The notes: a model not told the origin generated them from the sequence alone. Shown: positions 37,401 through 50,504, numbered from the stretch's first letter. The stretch is DNA of 64,000 nt from Durio zibethinus (GCF_002303985.1 NW_019167915.1:7469170-7533169); one strand, 5' to 3'. Translations and numbers: made by a program.

Positions 37401-38698
37401 ATTTCAGGATATGCCAAGGCTATTACACCAACGGTTAGTCCCCCAACTACAGGAAACATAGGCTTTGGTATCCCAACATCCTTGTTAAGATCGTCCACAG
37501 CACCCAATAAGTAAGATGTCAATTTGGAAAACGTCAACGAAACCAAGCCACAAAGTATACCCAGCAATAGATAAAGTGGAAGTTCTGAAAAGAAATGGTA
37601 AAAAAAGAGTCTTTATCCAATTAGCATGAGAAACATGAAAGAAACAAAGGTTTGATAGTTTCAAAAGAGGAAGAGAATTTATGAAATTTACCACCAGGGG
37701 ACCGGAAATCATACTCAGGAACCTTAAAGGCAGGTTCAAAACCAAGACCAACTTCAGAGATCACGGAAGCTATAACTGCGCTAAGAATAACCATTGAAGT
37801 TGTGTTAGTAAGAGACACTGATGAATCCGCTGGCGATGATGGCCATAAAACTGACTCAACAGCGAAAAAGCAACCCGCAACGGCCGCGTTGAAACCTGAA
37901 GATACATACAGAACAAAGTAACTTAATTAAAGAGATTCAATTCCAACAAATTACTGTTTAAAATTCAACTGGCAAAAGTAAAGAAAACGAACCGGAAGAG
38001 ATTCCAGCAGCTGAGCCAGCAGCCAAAAGAGAGAGCTTGGTTTGAGGATTTTTGTCCAAAAGAGAATGAATTTCTTTAGCAATGGACGAACCAATCTCGA
38101 CGCTTGGACCTTCGGGTCCTAAGGAATTACCAGTCCCCAGAGTGACACAAGCCGCAACCGCTTTCAAAAAAGAACCCAACGCACTTTTGGCATTATAACT
38201 AGCTTCCGAAACGGCGTCTCTAGCAGCGTTCAAGACACTAACGATTAAACCGCCGCATGCAGGCACTAAAATGACACGTGTCCAAACCGAGTCGAGGGGC
38301 TCCTCTCGTAACCAGGAAGCACCTCTATAAGGAATCCCGTCCCAGAAAAAGTCGCGAATCTCACGCACGCCGTTGTTGAATAAAACAACGCCGATTCCCG
38401 TAAAGACGCCGACCAAGCAAGCCGATATAATCACCCGGGAATTGTCGAAATTATTCTCGTCGCCCGCAGCATCTTCGGCGGGGAGGCCCACGAGGGTTTG
38501 CTTGTCCGCGGAGTCGGGTAAGGCAGCAGGTATGAATCTGGAGCGTCGATTTTGATTGGAAATGGTGATGGAAAAGGAGGAGACAGGGAAGCGGTTGTTC
38601 TTGAAAGGAAAAGGCGGGGTTTTGCAGAGTGGGAACGGGGAGGAGAAGGGAAGAGGAGAAAGAAGTAGTGACGTGGGCAAACGAAGCGCGCAATCCAT
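34448..38698 (-). CDS. plastid CLC-type chloride channel, CLC-e-like
   Basis: Family role: CLC-e proteins are thylakoid/plastid anion channels or transporters of the CLC family, closer to bacterial CLCs than to vacuolar plant CLCs. Six exons join in frame: 38698-37993, 37895-37692, 37584-37118, 36437-35880, 35218-35010, 34505-34448, all GT-AG, giving 733 aa. Residues 1 to about 60 are Ser/Pro/basic-rich, a likely transit peptide. The ion-path motif GPEGPSVEIG with the gating-type Glu is at about 194-203; exon 2 continues GFNAAVAGCFFAVESVLWP; exon 3 holds GGYYAPSLFIGAATG (the helix-N type motif). Exons 4-5 encode two CBS domains (RIFVSEAMRT... and the DSK/LLLVSEICSPDG junction). The last small exon encodes ALATRESLEFDTVKAVVK. 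The start is the first ATG in frame; the codon three before it is GTG. The gene appears intact. Expression and ion selectivity are not shown by sequence. Confidence 0.93.
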
Positions 38699-38710
38699 AT
38701 TCTTCACTCA

Positions 38711-40472
38711 TCCAAATGCGTAACTTTGATGACTTATAACAACTACTTTAAAATAGTTTAGTTAATCGGTAACTACCAAGTTCATAAGTGACTATACGAC
38801 TGGTGACTGGTTGTGTATATTTTGTTCTGTCTCTTCAAAGTCTCCTAAGGCAACCTTACAAGATTTATGGTAATTTTTTCTTATTTTGTATTTTACTATA
38901 ATTATTTTTATCACAACATTACAATTAAATTAGATTAGTTCATAAATCCAATTTTTGATATAAAAAAAACTTCAAATGAATTTTAAACCTTACATAAGTA
39001 ATTAGTATAATATAATAATTCTATTTCATAGATCAGCCCAAATTAAAATCAATCTAGATCTATTCAAAAATTGGATTATTTATTCAAATTTTAAAAAAAT
39101 TAAATCATATTAAATGAGTTTGGATATAATTTTTAAGTCCGTTTAAATTTTTTATCACACATTAAACAAAAAATATAAAACTCTAGTTCGAGCCAACTAG
39201 ATCCGAATTCCTATATATAATTTTTTTATTTTTATATATTCGTGAATTACATATAAATTACTTCACATACATATAAATTAAAATTAAAAATTATATATTT
39301 TATTAAACTTAATTTTTATTTTTATATAATCTTATTTTTTAATTTATATATATAATTTTTGTTTTCAATTTGTATAAAAATGAATTTAATATAATCCTAT
39401 AAAACTTATTTTAATCATATTTTTTAAAATTTTTATTATATAAATTAAGTTTAATAGATGATATTAGAATTTATTTTTTTTAATTTTAATAGAATTTGAA
39501 AAAATTTTGAAACTCAAAATTTTGAATTGGACCAATTTTAAATAAACATATAAATTATTAATATTAAATATAAACCTGATCTAAATCTGACCCGACTCGA
39601 TTAATGAATAATTCTATGTGAACTAAACATTTTTAAATATTAAACTCATGTTTTGGTTACCCATTTAAGCATAATTTTAAAATATATATTTAAAATTATT
39701 TTATATATTTTTTATGTTTTTATTTTATTTTATTTTGCATGTTTTTTAAACATATTTTTCTATGTAAATTTATAAAGTTTTTTACTAAATGATATTCCTA
39801 ATTTATCCTTTAAATTTTAGAATACTTTTTTAATTTGAATTCTGAAGGTTTTAAAATTATATTTAGAGATACAAAAATTATATTTTCACCTACAAATTTC
39901 AAAATTCATGCTTATATAAATACGTATATAATAAAATATAAATTATTAAAATTTATTTGATTGATACTTTAAATATTTATTTTTAATAGAAAAATAAAAA
40001 ATAACAATAAAATAAAAATATCAACCAAACTCATCCGCTAGTGAACGGTTTTAAATTTTGGGCTTCATTCTTGGACTCCATTTGTTTGTTATGCAGTTAC
40101 GTTATAGGCTAAAGCCGATCAAGGTACTTCACATATATTTATAATTTTTATTTACTATCGGGAAACAATTGATCCTTGCCTTTCAACCCTTGTAAATAAA
40201 ATTATGGAATAAATTATAGGTGAATTGAAAATTAGATTAACTTAATAAATTATCATCATGTTAATATGAAATAAATAGTTGCGAGAAAAATGTTGAGGCA
40301 ACAAGTAAAAAATCATAAAATATCTTATCCCAGAATGAATTTACTACAATGAAAAATCAAAAACATATGGAAAAAATTTTAGTAACACAATAAATCGAAC
40401 ATTTTGTACAACCGGGTAACCCAGTGCTAAAAATACGGAACCAAATCAATTTTTTTGGCAAAATATACAAAT
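38711..40472. other. intergenic, CLC promoter side and URGT 3' side
   Basis: Very AT-rich spacer between the CLC start and the URGT stop. It must hold the CLC promoter (near 38700-38900). Around 39185-39600 there are CGAGCC and GACCCGACTCG words like those in decayed MITEs, but no ends were found. No gene. Confidence 0.4.
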
Positions 40473-41997
40473 CTATCCTTGAGATTTGCCAAGCTCAACA
40501 TCCTCGAGTGGAGTAGACCCGTTAACTTGCTGCATCAATAGTTTAATATCTTCTGAAGAAGAAGAATCTTTCCGGTATGGTAACGGTATAACCTTGGAAT
40601 CAGTTTTCTTGTCAGCCTCAACTGCCCAACTGTATACTACCATGCCAAGGACAGCAATGGCCATCCCAAGTATATTTTTCAGTGTCAGCTCTGAATCAAA
40701 GAGTAGCCATCCCAATGTCAAAACACAAACTGTTTTCATGTGGCCTAGAACCTGGAAAGAGACGGCTGAGAATCGTCCGATGCACAGATACTGGCTTATA
40801 TTGCAGAATACTGCTAAGGAGCATGACAGTAGTATGAAAAACTGCACATTTTTCCCAAACACCCATTTCATAGCCACATTAGTATTTTCCTTGTTCTTAG
40901 ACTCCTAGTACCATATAGTATATATATAAATGTGTGAAAATGGATGCCTTATTTTCAAGAGACAAGAAGTACTTACAAATGCAGCTGAGGAAAACTTATA
41001 ACTTGCCAGTAATTTGCCAGTGAGGAAGTAGTCAATGAATGGACCAAGCAACAAAAGAGATAGAGCTTGGATTGGAGCTGTTTGACTAAGCAATTCAAAA
41101 GAGCCTATTGAGTACTTCTTCTGTAAGGAGCCAATTGACTGTTCCCACAAATATGGATGATCAATAGGGCAAAAAGAATCAGAGGGTGATTATTAAAACT
41201 TTAATCATAAGGTGATTGAACGGGTAAATGAGAAATGCTTTCAAGCAGAACAAAGAAATGTAGAATGAGAATGCTTACAATTTGTTGTAAGGAGGTAGAG
41301 AGGACAGCTATACAGGCGCAAAGAAATCCTTGTGCGTTAACTTTTACATCAGTAACTGTACAAACACCCACACCAACAACCACCACAATGACTGCAATCT
41401 TGACTTTGCTTGAGTATTGTTTATTGTGGAGGATCCATTCCATTACACAAACAACTGGAATCATACTTAGCTTTGAAATCTGCATTATAATGATTAAAAT
41501 GAGGATTATCTTTGAAATCTAAATCATAATGACAATGATGAAGATCATAGCTGGAATATTCATTATGCAAATAGTAAAGAAACATGGTACTATTTACTTT
41601 TTTTTTCTTTTTTGCTATAGCATTTATTAAAAGTCATTTACCTGATAAAATCCAACTGAATTCAACATGAGGCTTAAGTTCATCCCGGTGATTGAAGTAT
41701 TGGCAACAATTGAGAACCAAAGAAGCTCCCACAATGGAACATGTTTTTTTGTTGTGTAACCAGTGGCATTTGACACCAAACCAATTAAGGCAGTCGTACA
41801 AAAGTGGAACCCAGTTAACGTTGTTGCTGTAAAAGCAGGAAATGTTCTTAGATTTACACACACACACACACACAGAAAGGACTTAAATCTACTGCCTTCC
41901 AGTCTGACCACTGGCTAACAGTTGACAATACCAGTTCAGATGGCCAAACTACTATGAAGTGTTAAAAAATTACAATATCAGCAAAATATATATATAC

Positions 41998-42038
<41 letters not shown>

Positions 42039-43698
42039 TCCTTCCTCAGATTTGATAAATTTGGATGAAGTATATATTAATTTCATTTTCAGAGATTAAT
42101 TTGAACTTTCAGGTTGAATACAAAAATATCATTAAGATTCTGGAAAATCAATAGTCATCTCAACTCAACATTCCATCAAAACTTTTGAAGTTAACGGACA
42201 AAACTCAAAGAAGATTTCAAGCAGAAGCATAGACTAGGTTGTCCAAGAGTTACAGAAAAACATACTGCTTTAAACATGGGAGTGTCCTATTATTGAAGCA
42301 AAGGAAGCAATACTACAGATTTCTATCAGTCAGCAAAGTGGTTCTGTTGAAATGGTGTGGCCTCATACTGAAGACGGATTATACATAGTAAGATCTGGAG
42401 ACACAGTCATGTGGAAGGAGATTGAGCAGGTTAACAACAACCTACTAGTTACAGTATAATTAGCAGCTGAGTATGGAAAGAGATTTGGAGTATGAAGGTG
42501 CCTATCAAGATCAAGGTATTTCTTTGGAGAGTTTGTACAGATGTTATTCCCACAAAGAGCAATATATGGAAAACAAAGTGTACAGATAAATGATAATCCT
42601 ACTTGTTAGGTTTTGTCAGCAGGAAGAAGAAACAGTTGAGCACATGCTCCTAACATGTAGTGGACTGGGACATGTGGATGGAAGGCAGTTATGGTTTAAA
42701 AATAGAGAAAGAAAAGGTGCACAATATAATTCAGATGTAGGCAGTGAAACGGGATCAAACGGAATCAAGGGGTTCCAGAGGTGTAGAATTGTCCAGCTGA
42801 AGAATGGTGCTTTATGCCAAGAATCAAGGAAGGTATGGTTGTGGGGCATTCGCAACAAACAACCAGAGAGAGAGTTCATAGATGGAAACGGGGTCAAGAG
42901 GTGAAGTTGTAAAGCTGTTGCTACAAAAAAATTCCAGAAGGTTATCTCTGAAACTGACACAGAGAAATTGTTTTGTTTTCTAGCCTGATAAAGCCTTTCA
43001 TCCAGGATCTTACACAATTGCTGAAAAAAAGAGGTTTAGTTAGATAAGAGGGAAAGCATACAAGAAGGCAGATTGGGTGGCATCTCAATCTGGAGAGGAG
43101 ATGTGCCCAAAAGGTTGGCATAGACAGCCACCATCCTCTCTGTTTTTTGTTTTGAGTAAAGATGGACTTTTAGCTCCCTTAAATGCGGATAAGATCTGCA
43201 TTTAGAGTTCCAGAATTCATGGTCCAAGTTAAAGCAAAGCCGACGCTGAAAAACGAAAGAAGATTAAAGGAAAAAAAAAAAAAAGATCAATGGAGCCTAT
43301 CAAAAGTAATTGCATTTCAAAAATCCATTTTTCCCAGAATCTCATTTAGGCGTAAGAATCCAAGAGATAAGAATCAGCAAATCAAACTTTCGAGAAATTC
43401 AGTGAAGATAATGATATAACATTCATGGGATCTGCCAAAGATTAGAAAACAAAGAAGGGAGATTGAGGTAAAAGTTTCCAGATCTAAGATAAACGAAGGA
43501 AGAACTTAAGAATGTAGAAACAAATAGGTAGAAAAATTAGAAAAAGTTGAACAAAAGCAACTGACCAAAGACGAAGGCATAACCGCTAGGGGACATGAGT
43601 TGCTTGTTGGCCATGATAAGGCCAACAGAGCTGATAACGTTCATAGCCCAAGCTCCCATATCAGATACGGCTGATGACTGTTTCTTCTCTGTCTCCAT
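40473..43698 (-). CDS. UDP-rhamnose/UDP-galactose transporter (URGT-type NST)
   Basis: Family role: URGTs are Golgi antiporters of the NST/TPT drug-metabolite transporter family that import UDP-rhamnose and UDP-galactose for pectin and other wall polysaccharides. Five exons join in frame: 43698-43566, 41826-41642, 41479-41279, 41138-40977, 40841-40473, all GT-AG, giving 349 aa, the family's usual length. Exon 1 encodes SSVGLIMANKQLMSPSGY; exon 2 ATTLTGFHFCTTALIGLVSN and HVPLWELLWFSIVAN; exon 3 ISKLSMIPVVCVMEWILH; exon 4 IGSLQKKYSIGSFELLSQ; exon 5 QYLCIGRFSAVSFQVLGHMK and a charged cytosolic tail ending DVELGKSQG. About ten hydrophobic segments are expected. Intron 1 is 1.74 kb and contains microsatellites and a LINE fragment. 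Substrate is inferred from subfamily, not shown directly; it could transport one of the two sugars preferentially. Confidence 0.93.
41856..41874. repeat. CA/TG microsatellite upstream of URGT 3' splice site
   Basis: About nine and a half AC units. On the transcribed strand this is a (GU)n tract ending roughly 28 bases before the intron 1 acceptor AG at 41828-41827. Confidence 0.9.
42001..42033. repeat. (TA)n microsatellite in URGT intron 1
   Basis: About sixteen TA units, preceded by a shorter ATATATA tract just upstream. Confidence 0.95.
42330..42690 (+). mobile_element. LINE fragment, reverse-transcriptase zinc-binding region
   Basis: The plus strand reads VWPHTEDGLYIVRSG, later IWSMKVPIKIKVFLWRVC followed by TDVIPTKSNIWKTKCTD, a stop and shift, then VRFCQQEEETVEHMLLTC. 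This is the zf-RVT segment (W..G.YxVKSGY ... P.K.K.FLWR...D.iPT..nL... C..C....E...H.l..C) found at the C-terminal side of plant non-LTR retrotransposon RT. It is truncated, frameshifted and antisense to URGT in its intron 1. The rest of the LINE (endonuclease, RT core) was not found. Sequence from about 42700 to 43020 may be its 3' part. Confidence 0.75.
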
Positions 43699-45161
43699 GT
43701 CTCAATTCAAATTGTTATTGGCGCTCGGTTGGACTCCAAGAAGGATCTGAAACTCCACCGAGCACTCCCCTGTTGTGCCCCCACAGATGCTTACTCAGGC
43801 CAGATTATAAGAAAAAAGAAGAATCTATAACATACAACAATAATAATAAACCCTAAGAAGAGTTCAAATACATATTTGTATTTGAATATACCATTTTTAT
43901 CAATTTAATATTTAAAAAATAAAAATTTATAAATAAGTACCTGAATTTATAATTATTTACAAATTAACACACTTAACAAGAGTGACTTTTACTGTTCACT
44001 AATAACTAATAAGTGTTTACGTGACAAGAAAATTTCATGTCATTTATCATGTGAGTGCAAGTTGTGGCTAAAAATTTTAAAAAAAAATTTCAATTTTCAA
44101 TTATAAAATTAAAATTTTGAAAATAAAAATTTTAAAAATTTGAAATTAAAAAAATAAAATATAAAAAGTGATTGCAAATGCTAATTTAACTCAGGACTTA
44201 GAAGAAGGTGGTTTGTTATCCTCATTCTTCTTTTTTTTTTTTTTTCCTTTTATTGTTATGAATGATATTATCTACAGAAAAAAAATGAAAATTTTAAATT
44301 TTAAGTTCTAAATTTATTATATGTCAATTTTAAAGATAATTATATGAATTAAGGGAGTTAAACTCTTGATTCGCCTTTTTCTTCTCTCTTTTATCCTTAT
44401 CAACTTTTTTTTTGTTAATTTTCATTTTTTAAGATTTTAATTTTTAAAAAATTTTATTTTAAAATAATCAAGAAACAAAATTTTTAAATTTTTATAAGAT
44501 ATAAACGAATCAAATATAAATGGACAAACGAACGTATGAGCATAGTTTATTTATTTCTTTTTACAATTGTTCGTGTTTGATAAGAAAATTTTTTATTAGG
44601 TTTGAGCTTGATTAATTTAAATAGAATAATATTCACGTTCAGTTTATGTTCAACTCGTTTAAATTAAATAAATTTATTCATAAATATTAAATGAATATAT
44701 TTATGAATATATATATATATAAACAAATATATTCATGAATAATAAATAAATTATAGTCAAATAAATTTAAATAAATAAACATATAATTATAAAATTAAGA
44801 ATAAACTAACAATAAATAAATATAAATGACCGAGTTTTGAACAAAACTTAAATGAATTTATTTTTGAACATAAATGAATAAAATAAACTTATTTTTATAT
44901 TCGATTTATTTAATCAACTAATATAAAAATATTATTCAATATTATTTATTAAACTTAATAAATAAATAAAAATCAAATCTATTTACAAATAATTCATCGA
45001 AAGCGCCAATTATTTACACTCCCCAATTTTCACTAATATGACAATAAATTCACATATAATGTGGCTTTGACAAATTATGTGACCTAAATTTTCATGAAAA
45101 CTATCACTTTATTATTGATCAAATAAACCATGCTAGTTTAACTTTAATGGTATTAGTCCAT
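43699..45161. other. URGT promoter side and AT-rich spacer
   Basis: The first 150 bases upstream of the URGT start are less AT-rich, with CT-rich 5' UTR-like sequence on the minus strand. Beyond 43860 it is AT-rich intergenic DNA with no recognised gene. Confidence 0.4.
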
Positions 45162-45625
45162 TTAAGGGTGCATAATTGAGCGATTCAGTTTTCAAAAATC
45201 AAAAATTAATTTAATTGATATTTTTTAAAAAATAATTGAATTGATCGGTTTATTTTTAATAATCGAACCAATATAAAGTCAATTGGTTATGTTGAAAGAC
45301 CAAATTTTTATTATTCTTTTATCATCAATTGTGAATAATAATCTTGTAACAACTTTTACGTAATAAATGTCGTATTTATCATTCTTAAAAATATAAATAA
45401 ATATATTTTTTATATATTTATATAATATATTTAAATTTTTATTTTAAAAGTTGATTAATTTAGTTGCTTCAATTATTAATTTAAAAATAAAAAACCAATC
45501 AATTTAATTGATTAAATCAATTTATTTAACCAACAATTATTAAAATCGAACTAATCGAATGAAGTTAATTAAATTCAATTAATTTTGACTGATTAAATGC
45601 GTTGGACCAACTTAAACTCACCCCT
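45162..45625. mobile_element. hAT-like MITE
   Basis: Starts TTAAGGGTGCA and ends CTCACCCCT, giving a short imperfect terminal inverted repeat. Flanking 8-mers TAGTCCAT (45154-45161) and AAGTCCAT (45626-45633) differ by one base. The interior has the AATTGATCGGTTTATTTTT / AACCGA-like inverted structure common in plant hAT MITEs of the AGGGGTG type. About 464 bp, non-coding. Confidence 0.65.
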
Positions 45626-45633
45626 AAGTCCAT

Positions 45634-46994
45634 AAGACAATTCTTTTTAGATATTTAATCATAAAATTTTAATTTTTAAGTACTAAAGTGATAGAAATAA
45701 TATAGTTGAATACCGAATATGCGTTTACTCCTAATAACAACCGTGGAAATAATAGAGGGAAGGGGGGCAAGTATAAGTCCAAGTCCAGCCAGGCAGCCAC
45801 AGAATTAATGGCAGCCAGCGACGGGTTCAAATCCCGGTTGATAAATTAAAGAAAAGTAAAAGAGACCGAAATCATTGGATGGACTGTTCTTTTTCAAATG
45901 GTTTTCAACTTTAATATTCTTTTTCTGTTCACCCCCCCCCCCCCCAGCAGTCAGCAATCAACGTGTTACTCGCGCATGTTCACACGCCATTGCCATTTAG
46001 GCACAAATTAGCACATGTTCACAAATCCCCACTCGTGACTTGATACGCACTTCATTCAACACGCAAAAAAATGATCCAAAGTTGAACGCCTACCAATGAC
46101 CTTTCCTTTACTTTGATTAACAAAAGCAATAGTTTATTATTTCATTATACTACAAGATTTCACCCCAGACCCTTCTCTTTGAGGTACAAATTCGTAGGCG
46201 CTTGCTCCCCCCTCGCATACATACGCGCAAATGACTGGAACATGTCGGTCGGTGGGTTATACAGTTAATGTCGAAACAGTGACTAATCTTAACACTCAAT
46301 GTTTCCATTGCTAGTAAGGAATGGGTGATTACTGATTAAGGGAAAAGCGAGAAAAGAGGCTCTCTTTTTGTCGGTGCATTGAATTTAACTGATGATTTTG
46401 TGATTACAGATTTCTAATCATAACTGCCAGAAAGATACCTTCCCGTTAGTAACTTTTCTCGGTTTATTTTCATTATTATTCGAATTTCTTGCCCTATTCC
46501 TCAAATGAACAGTCCATTGTTAAATTGGTATTATACAATATTATCATTACAGATCTGAAAAAATAAAGAAATCAAGCCTTGGATTTGATAGTGGAACTCA
46601 TTACTCATAAGATCGCCTCTAAATTTTAGAAAACCCATAAATTTAGCACAATAAAAAGAAAACTTGGGTCTGCGCCGGGGCAAAAGCTTTCACAAAGTAC
46701 AAGTGTAATTGGCAGTTGATCCTCCCTCACCCTCAGTTAAAATGAACATTGCGGTGTGGTCCACATGGTCCGTTCCCCTCGTAGACTACAAACTATTTCA
46801 GAAAATAAATTAAAACACTAATTTTATAAAAAATTTCTAAATGTAGCAACCTGAGAGCAGCAAAGACAGCATATACAACACATCCGTCTGTGATCACAAA
46901 CCCATACTGATCAAAGCAAATTTGTCTAATAGCACAATAAAATGCCTATAACATGCTAGACTCAGACATACACATGCCATTGTCCCCTCCCAAC
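45634..46994. other. intergenic and AKR2 3' flank
   Basis: No gene recognised. A C14 homopolymer lies at 45932-45945. The stretch GGTTCAAATCC near 45824-45834 resembles a tRNA B box, but no tRNA fold surrounds it. The last few hundred bases before 46995 are probably the AKR2 3' UTR on the minus strand. Confidence 0.4.
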
Positions 46995-49900
46995 TCACAG
47001 GAAGGCATCCTTCTCGAGCAACTTTAGTACCTCATGCTGATTGTTGAGCTTGGCAACATCAATGGGAGTCTTGCCATCCATGTTTTGGAGAGTGCTGCAG
47101 TAAGACAGAAGTAATTACAGTACAAAAAACGTTAGTACCCAAAAGAGGTCAGCATCAATGGTTAACCGACAATTTGTTTGCTTACACAGCAGCGCCATTC
47201 TCCAGAAGAAGGGCCACACAGTCTTTCCTTCCATAACCAGCTGCATAATGAAGTGCAGTATTCTTATTCTTGTCCAATGCATCCACTGTTGCTCCATCTT
47301 CAAGAAGGATTTGAGCGCATTTCACCTAAAATAAAATCAAAAGTGTATCAGCTTTACCCCCCAGACCATAAATATCACATTAAACACATCCCCTTGCATG
47401 AAAATTTCCAAAACCTAAGAAACATAACCTAAAATTAGTCCATGAACCCAATAATCTAATCTCCTACAAACTCATATAACTGCTAGACTATCCATAGTTT
47501 TTTTCTTCTCTCGTTATGCACTTCCTTGTCGCAATTTAGTTCAATCAATGTCTCTCAAAAGTAAATAAATCTATCATTTATTAAAAAGATTGTCATTGCA
47601 CATAGCAAAGTTGGAATGGATATGCCCGCTAGGTGGCAATAAGTACAAGCAAGAAGCAAGCATAGCTTAGTAGCCTACAGATTCCATGATACACTAATAA
47701 AAATAATAAGCAAAGCCTCATTGATTTATATCTAGATGTGTAGTAGTGATATAAACCTATTACCCACCACAAGGATCCCAAGATGAGATGCTACAAGCAA
47801 AAGAATGCTTCAAGGATCCAATCTACCCCAAACAGCTTTTAACAAATCTATTAGGTAGCTCATCAAAATTCTGGTTCCATATTTGTCTGTCCTAAAACTG
47901 AAACTCAATGAGGCTATTAAAAGGTCCTTAGTGCATTAAGAATTGAGGTTATTATTTATAACATAAAGGAGAACAAGCATTAGAGACTGGTATTGCACAC
48001 ATGTAGACAACTAATGATTAAAACTATCTGATTATCCACTGAAATTTCTCCTTGCCAGATGAAACTGCTTGATTTGTTGGGTAATGCAACAGTAGAGAGA
48101 GCGAGAGAGAGAGAGAGAGAAGGGAAGTGAGATTCAGTTATAAAATTATTATACCTCGCCATATCCACATGCAAAATGTAATGCTGTCCTTCCCTCTGAA
48201 TCTTCTTCATCCTTGTCAGCACCAGAGGCTAGTGCAGTTTTCAGACCCTAAATCATGAATACAGTGGAGACATTTTAGGTTATCTGTCAAAAGGGAAGAC
48301 TACCTGTACAAAACATTTACTCTGTCATACCTCAACATCACCAACACTAGCACAATTATGTACAATTGACTCATCCTCATTTCCTACTTCATCACCTTCA
48401 TCAGCCACAGAGTTACCAGCAAAAGTGGCCACATCTCCTGAAACTGCAAGACCCATTGCTTCACCCAACTTCTGCAGAACCTCTTTATCATTCCAGTACC
48501 TAGACCAGAAACCTTTTCATTATTAATTTAGTGAAGAAATAGTTAAATGCACAGATCCTACACACATTCTAAAGAAGAAAATGTTATGCCCACAAGCTTA
48601 TGATATTATGATTTCAACCACCTCATCATTGCTGCGGGTCCACCAGTCTCTATTTCTTCTAGAATATGTTTCAATGATGGATCTTCTTTGATTCGTGACA
48701 TCCTTTCCTCAATCTGATCTTTGTGTTGAGGATTAGTCAAACTGTCAAGCATGCTAGACATAGCTGGATCCTAAAAAAGAAAAAAACTAAAATTTCATCC
48801 ACCAGAAGAAATTCCATGTAATGTAATACAAGGGTAAAAGACTGATAGAGTCATGAATCTGCTTAAACTGGCAACTGAGCCCACATATACCTGCATTAAT
48901 GCATTACCAAGGCGGTCAGCCATGGTCATAAACTGGGGATTCTGCATAACCTGTTGCATAGTTGAATGGTATTGCTGAGCATCAAACTGCGGTATACACT
49001 CTTCAGCCGCTGCCCCTTGAAACGTTTTAGTGAGCTGCTCTGCCATTTGGTTAAATGAAGGATCTTTTGCTATCTGCTCAGCTAGCATCTTGATGCTTGG
49101 ATCCTACCAAACCGAGATGGTTAACATCCATAACCCATAAAAGTAAAATGTGTTGAGACTTAAAGAAAAGCTGTTAGGGCACCTAATTGGGTAAATGAAA
49201 TATGAGATTAATCTCAAACCCAAATCAGTCACAAGAATAACAAACTTCAGAACTTATCCGGTCCCGAATTGACAAAAATGTCAAACAATCAAAAATGAAC
49301 TCAAGACTGATCTGACCCAAACACATAATAATCCGGACTTAATACTAAAAATCAAAATTAACAACTTTTTCATTAAATTTAATTACCAATTTTATTCTAA
49401 CCCGAACCTGGCTCAAACTAGAGAAAAGCTGGCCCGTAAACAACCAGAATCTGAAATGACCTGAAATGACTCAAGCCAGAAGACTCGAACCAGAAATGAC
49501 CCAATCCGAACCTGCTATATGCCACCTCTACTTGAAATCCCATTCTGGGTATGTTGCATTGAGCCCCACAAAGTCAGATCCAACAAAATTTAATATACCT
49601 TGTATACGTGGAACTACAAACTAATTTACAAGCTTCATCCAAGCTCCCAAAATTATAAGTGGACACTGTTCTATTATGTCAGTTCCCAGCCATTAAGTAC
49701 ACTGCTAAAACAATCAATCCATGAGGTTAACAATAAACCTTAAGATGTTCTGGTACTGCACCATTAGCAGTGACACATAGCAAAAGATGAGCTATGATCA
49801 TCAAATGATGATCACAAGAATAACATAAACACTATTGGATATTTTCATTCAAAGAAACAATTCACAATAATCCAAAGAATAATTAAAATGAAAAAGAGAG

Positions 49901-50504
49901 AAGCTTACCTCAAGAAAGCTACTCATGGCCGAGAAATCAAATGGATTGTGTGGGACAAACCCTGGTCCCACAGGGGCAGGGGAAGCTCCAGCCCGTGCTT
50001 GTTTTGACTCCCCAGTGGAAGCTTCTGGTTTCGAAGTTTTATTCTCATTGGTGGATGCTTCTGGTTTCGGACTTTTACTCTCCGATGTCAAAGTCGATTT
50101 CTCATCTAACAAAAACAAGAGAGACATAAAAAAAAACAACCCACTTATCAATTTACTAAGTTCCAAACCATGCCATATCGGGATTCATCAACATTAACCC
50201 CCAAGAAATCGAAATTAGCCAATCCCTAGCAAACAAAAATTCCTAATACAATTACAAGACCTAAACTTAGGACTGAAAAGGAATAATACAATCACAATGC
50301 ATTATTGACATTAACGAGGAAAGGTAACTTTTTTTTAATTCAAAACCAGATCAATTAATTTAACTGCCGATTAAGAAATAAGGAGACGGAGCTCAGATAG
50401 ACTCAGAACAAATTCTAATCCCAATTTAACAGAAAAAAAAAAAAAGGGAATATGAGATTAAGCTCACCGGACGCAGTGGAATCCTTCTGCAAATTGGAAG
50501 CCAT
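46995..50504 (-). CDS. ankyrin repeat protein AKR2-like
   Basis: Family role: AKR2 proteins are cytosolic chaperones that bind nascent chloroplast outer-envelope and some peroxisomal membrane proteins and guide them to the organelle. Eight exons join in frame: 50504-50468, 50105-49909, 49103-48891, 48770-48622, 48499-48331, 48247-48155, 47325-47186, 47094-46995, all GT-AG, giving 365 aa. The N-terminal part is Ser/Thr/Pro/Glu-rich and low-complexity (SESKSPKPEAST repeated as NENKTSKPEAST). It is followed by PHNPFDFSAMSSFLE, STI1-like segments with DPSFNQMAEQLTKTFQ and NPQFMTMADRLG, DPAMSSMLDSLTNPQHK and RYWNDKEVLQKLGEAMG. Ankyrin repeats fill about residues 240-365, with GRTALHFACGYGE, NTALHYAAGYGR and GKTPIDVAKLNNQ. 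The C terminus is LEKDAFL. The small exon 1 (MASNLQKDSTAS) was chosen because it supplies a start codon and splices in phase. The gene looks intact. Confidence 0.93.
48094..48121. repeat. GA microsatellite in AKR2 intron 6
   Basis: About thirteen GA units with one interruption (GC) in the intron between exons 6 and 7. Confidence 0.9.
49165..49530. mobile_element. possible MITE in AKR2 intron 2
   Basis: Intron 2 (49104-49908) contains a segment rich in ACCCGAACC, TCCGGTCCCG and GACCCAA words. It ends TGCCACCTCTA, the terminal sequence of a common plant hAT MITE type. The left end (near TTAGGGCACC at about 49171) is unclear and no target duplication was confirmed. Confidence 0.4.

Noticed and set aside
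42616..43017. 133-codon minus-strand ORF in URGT intron 1
   Set aside because: Antisense shadow of the LINE fragment and following repeat-derived sequence; no domain recognised.
45815..45845. tRNA gene suggested by GGTTCAAATCC B box
   Set aside because: An A-box-like sequence is directly adjacent instead of about 35 bases upstream, and no acceptor or anticodon stem can be formed around it.
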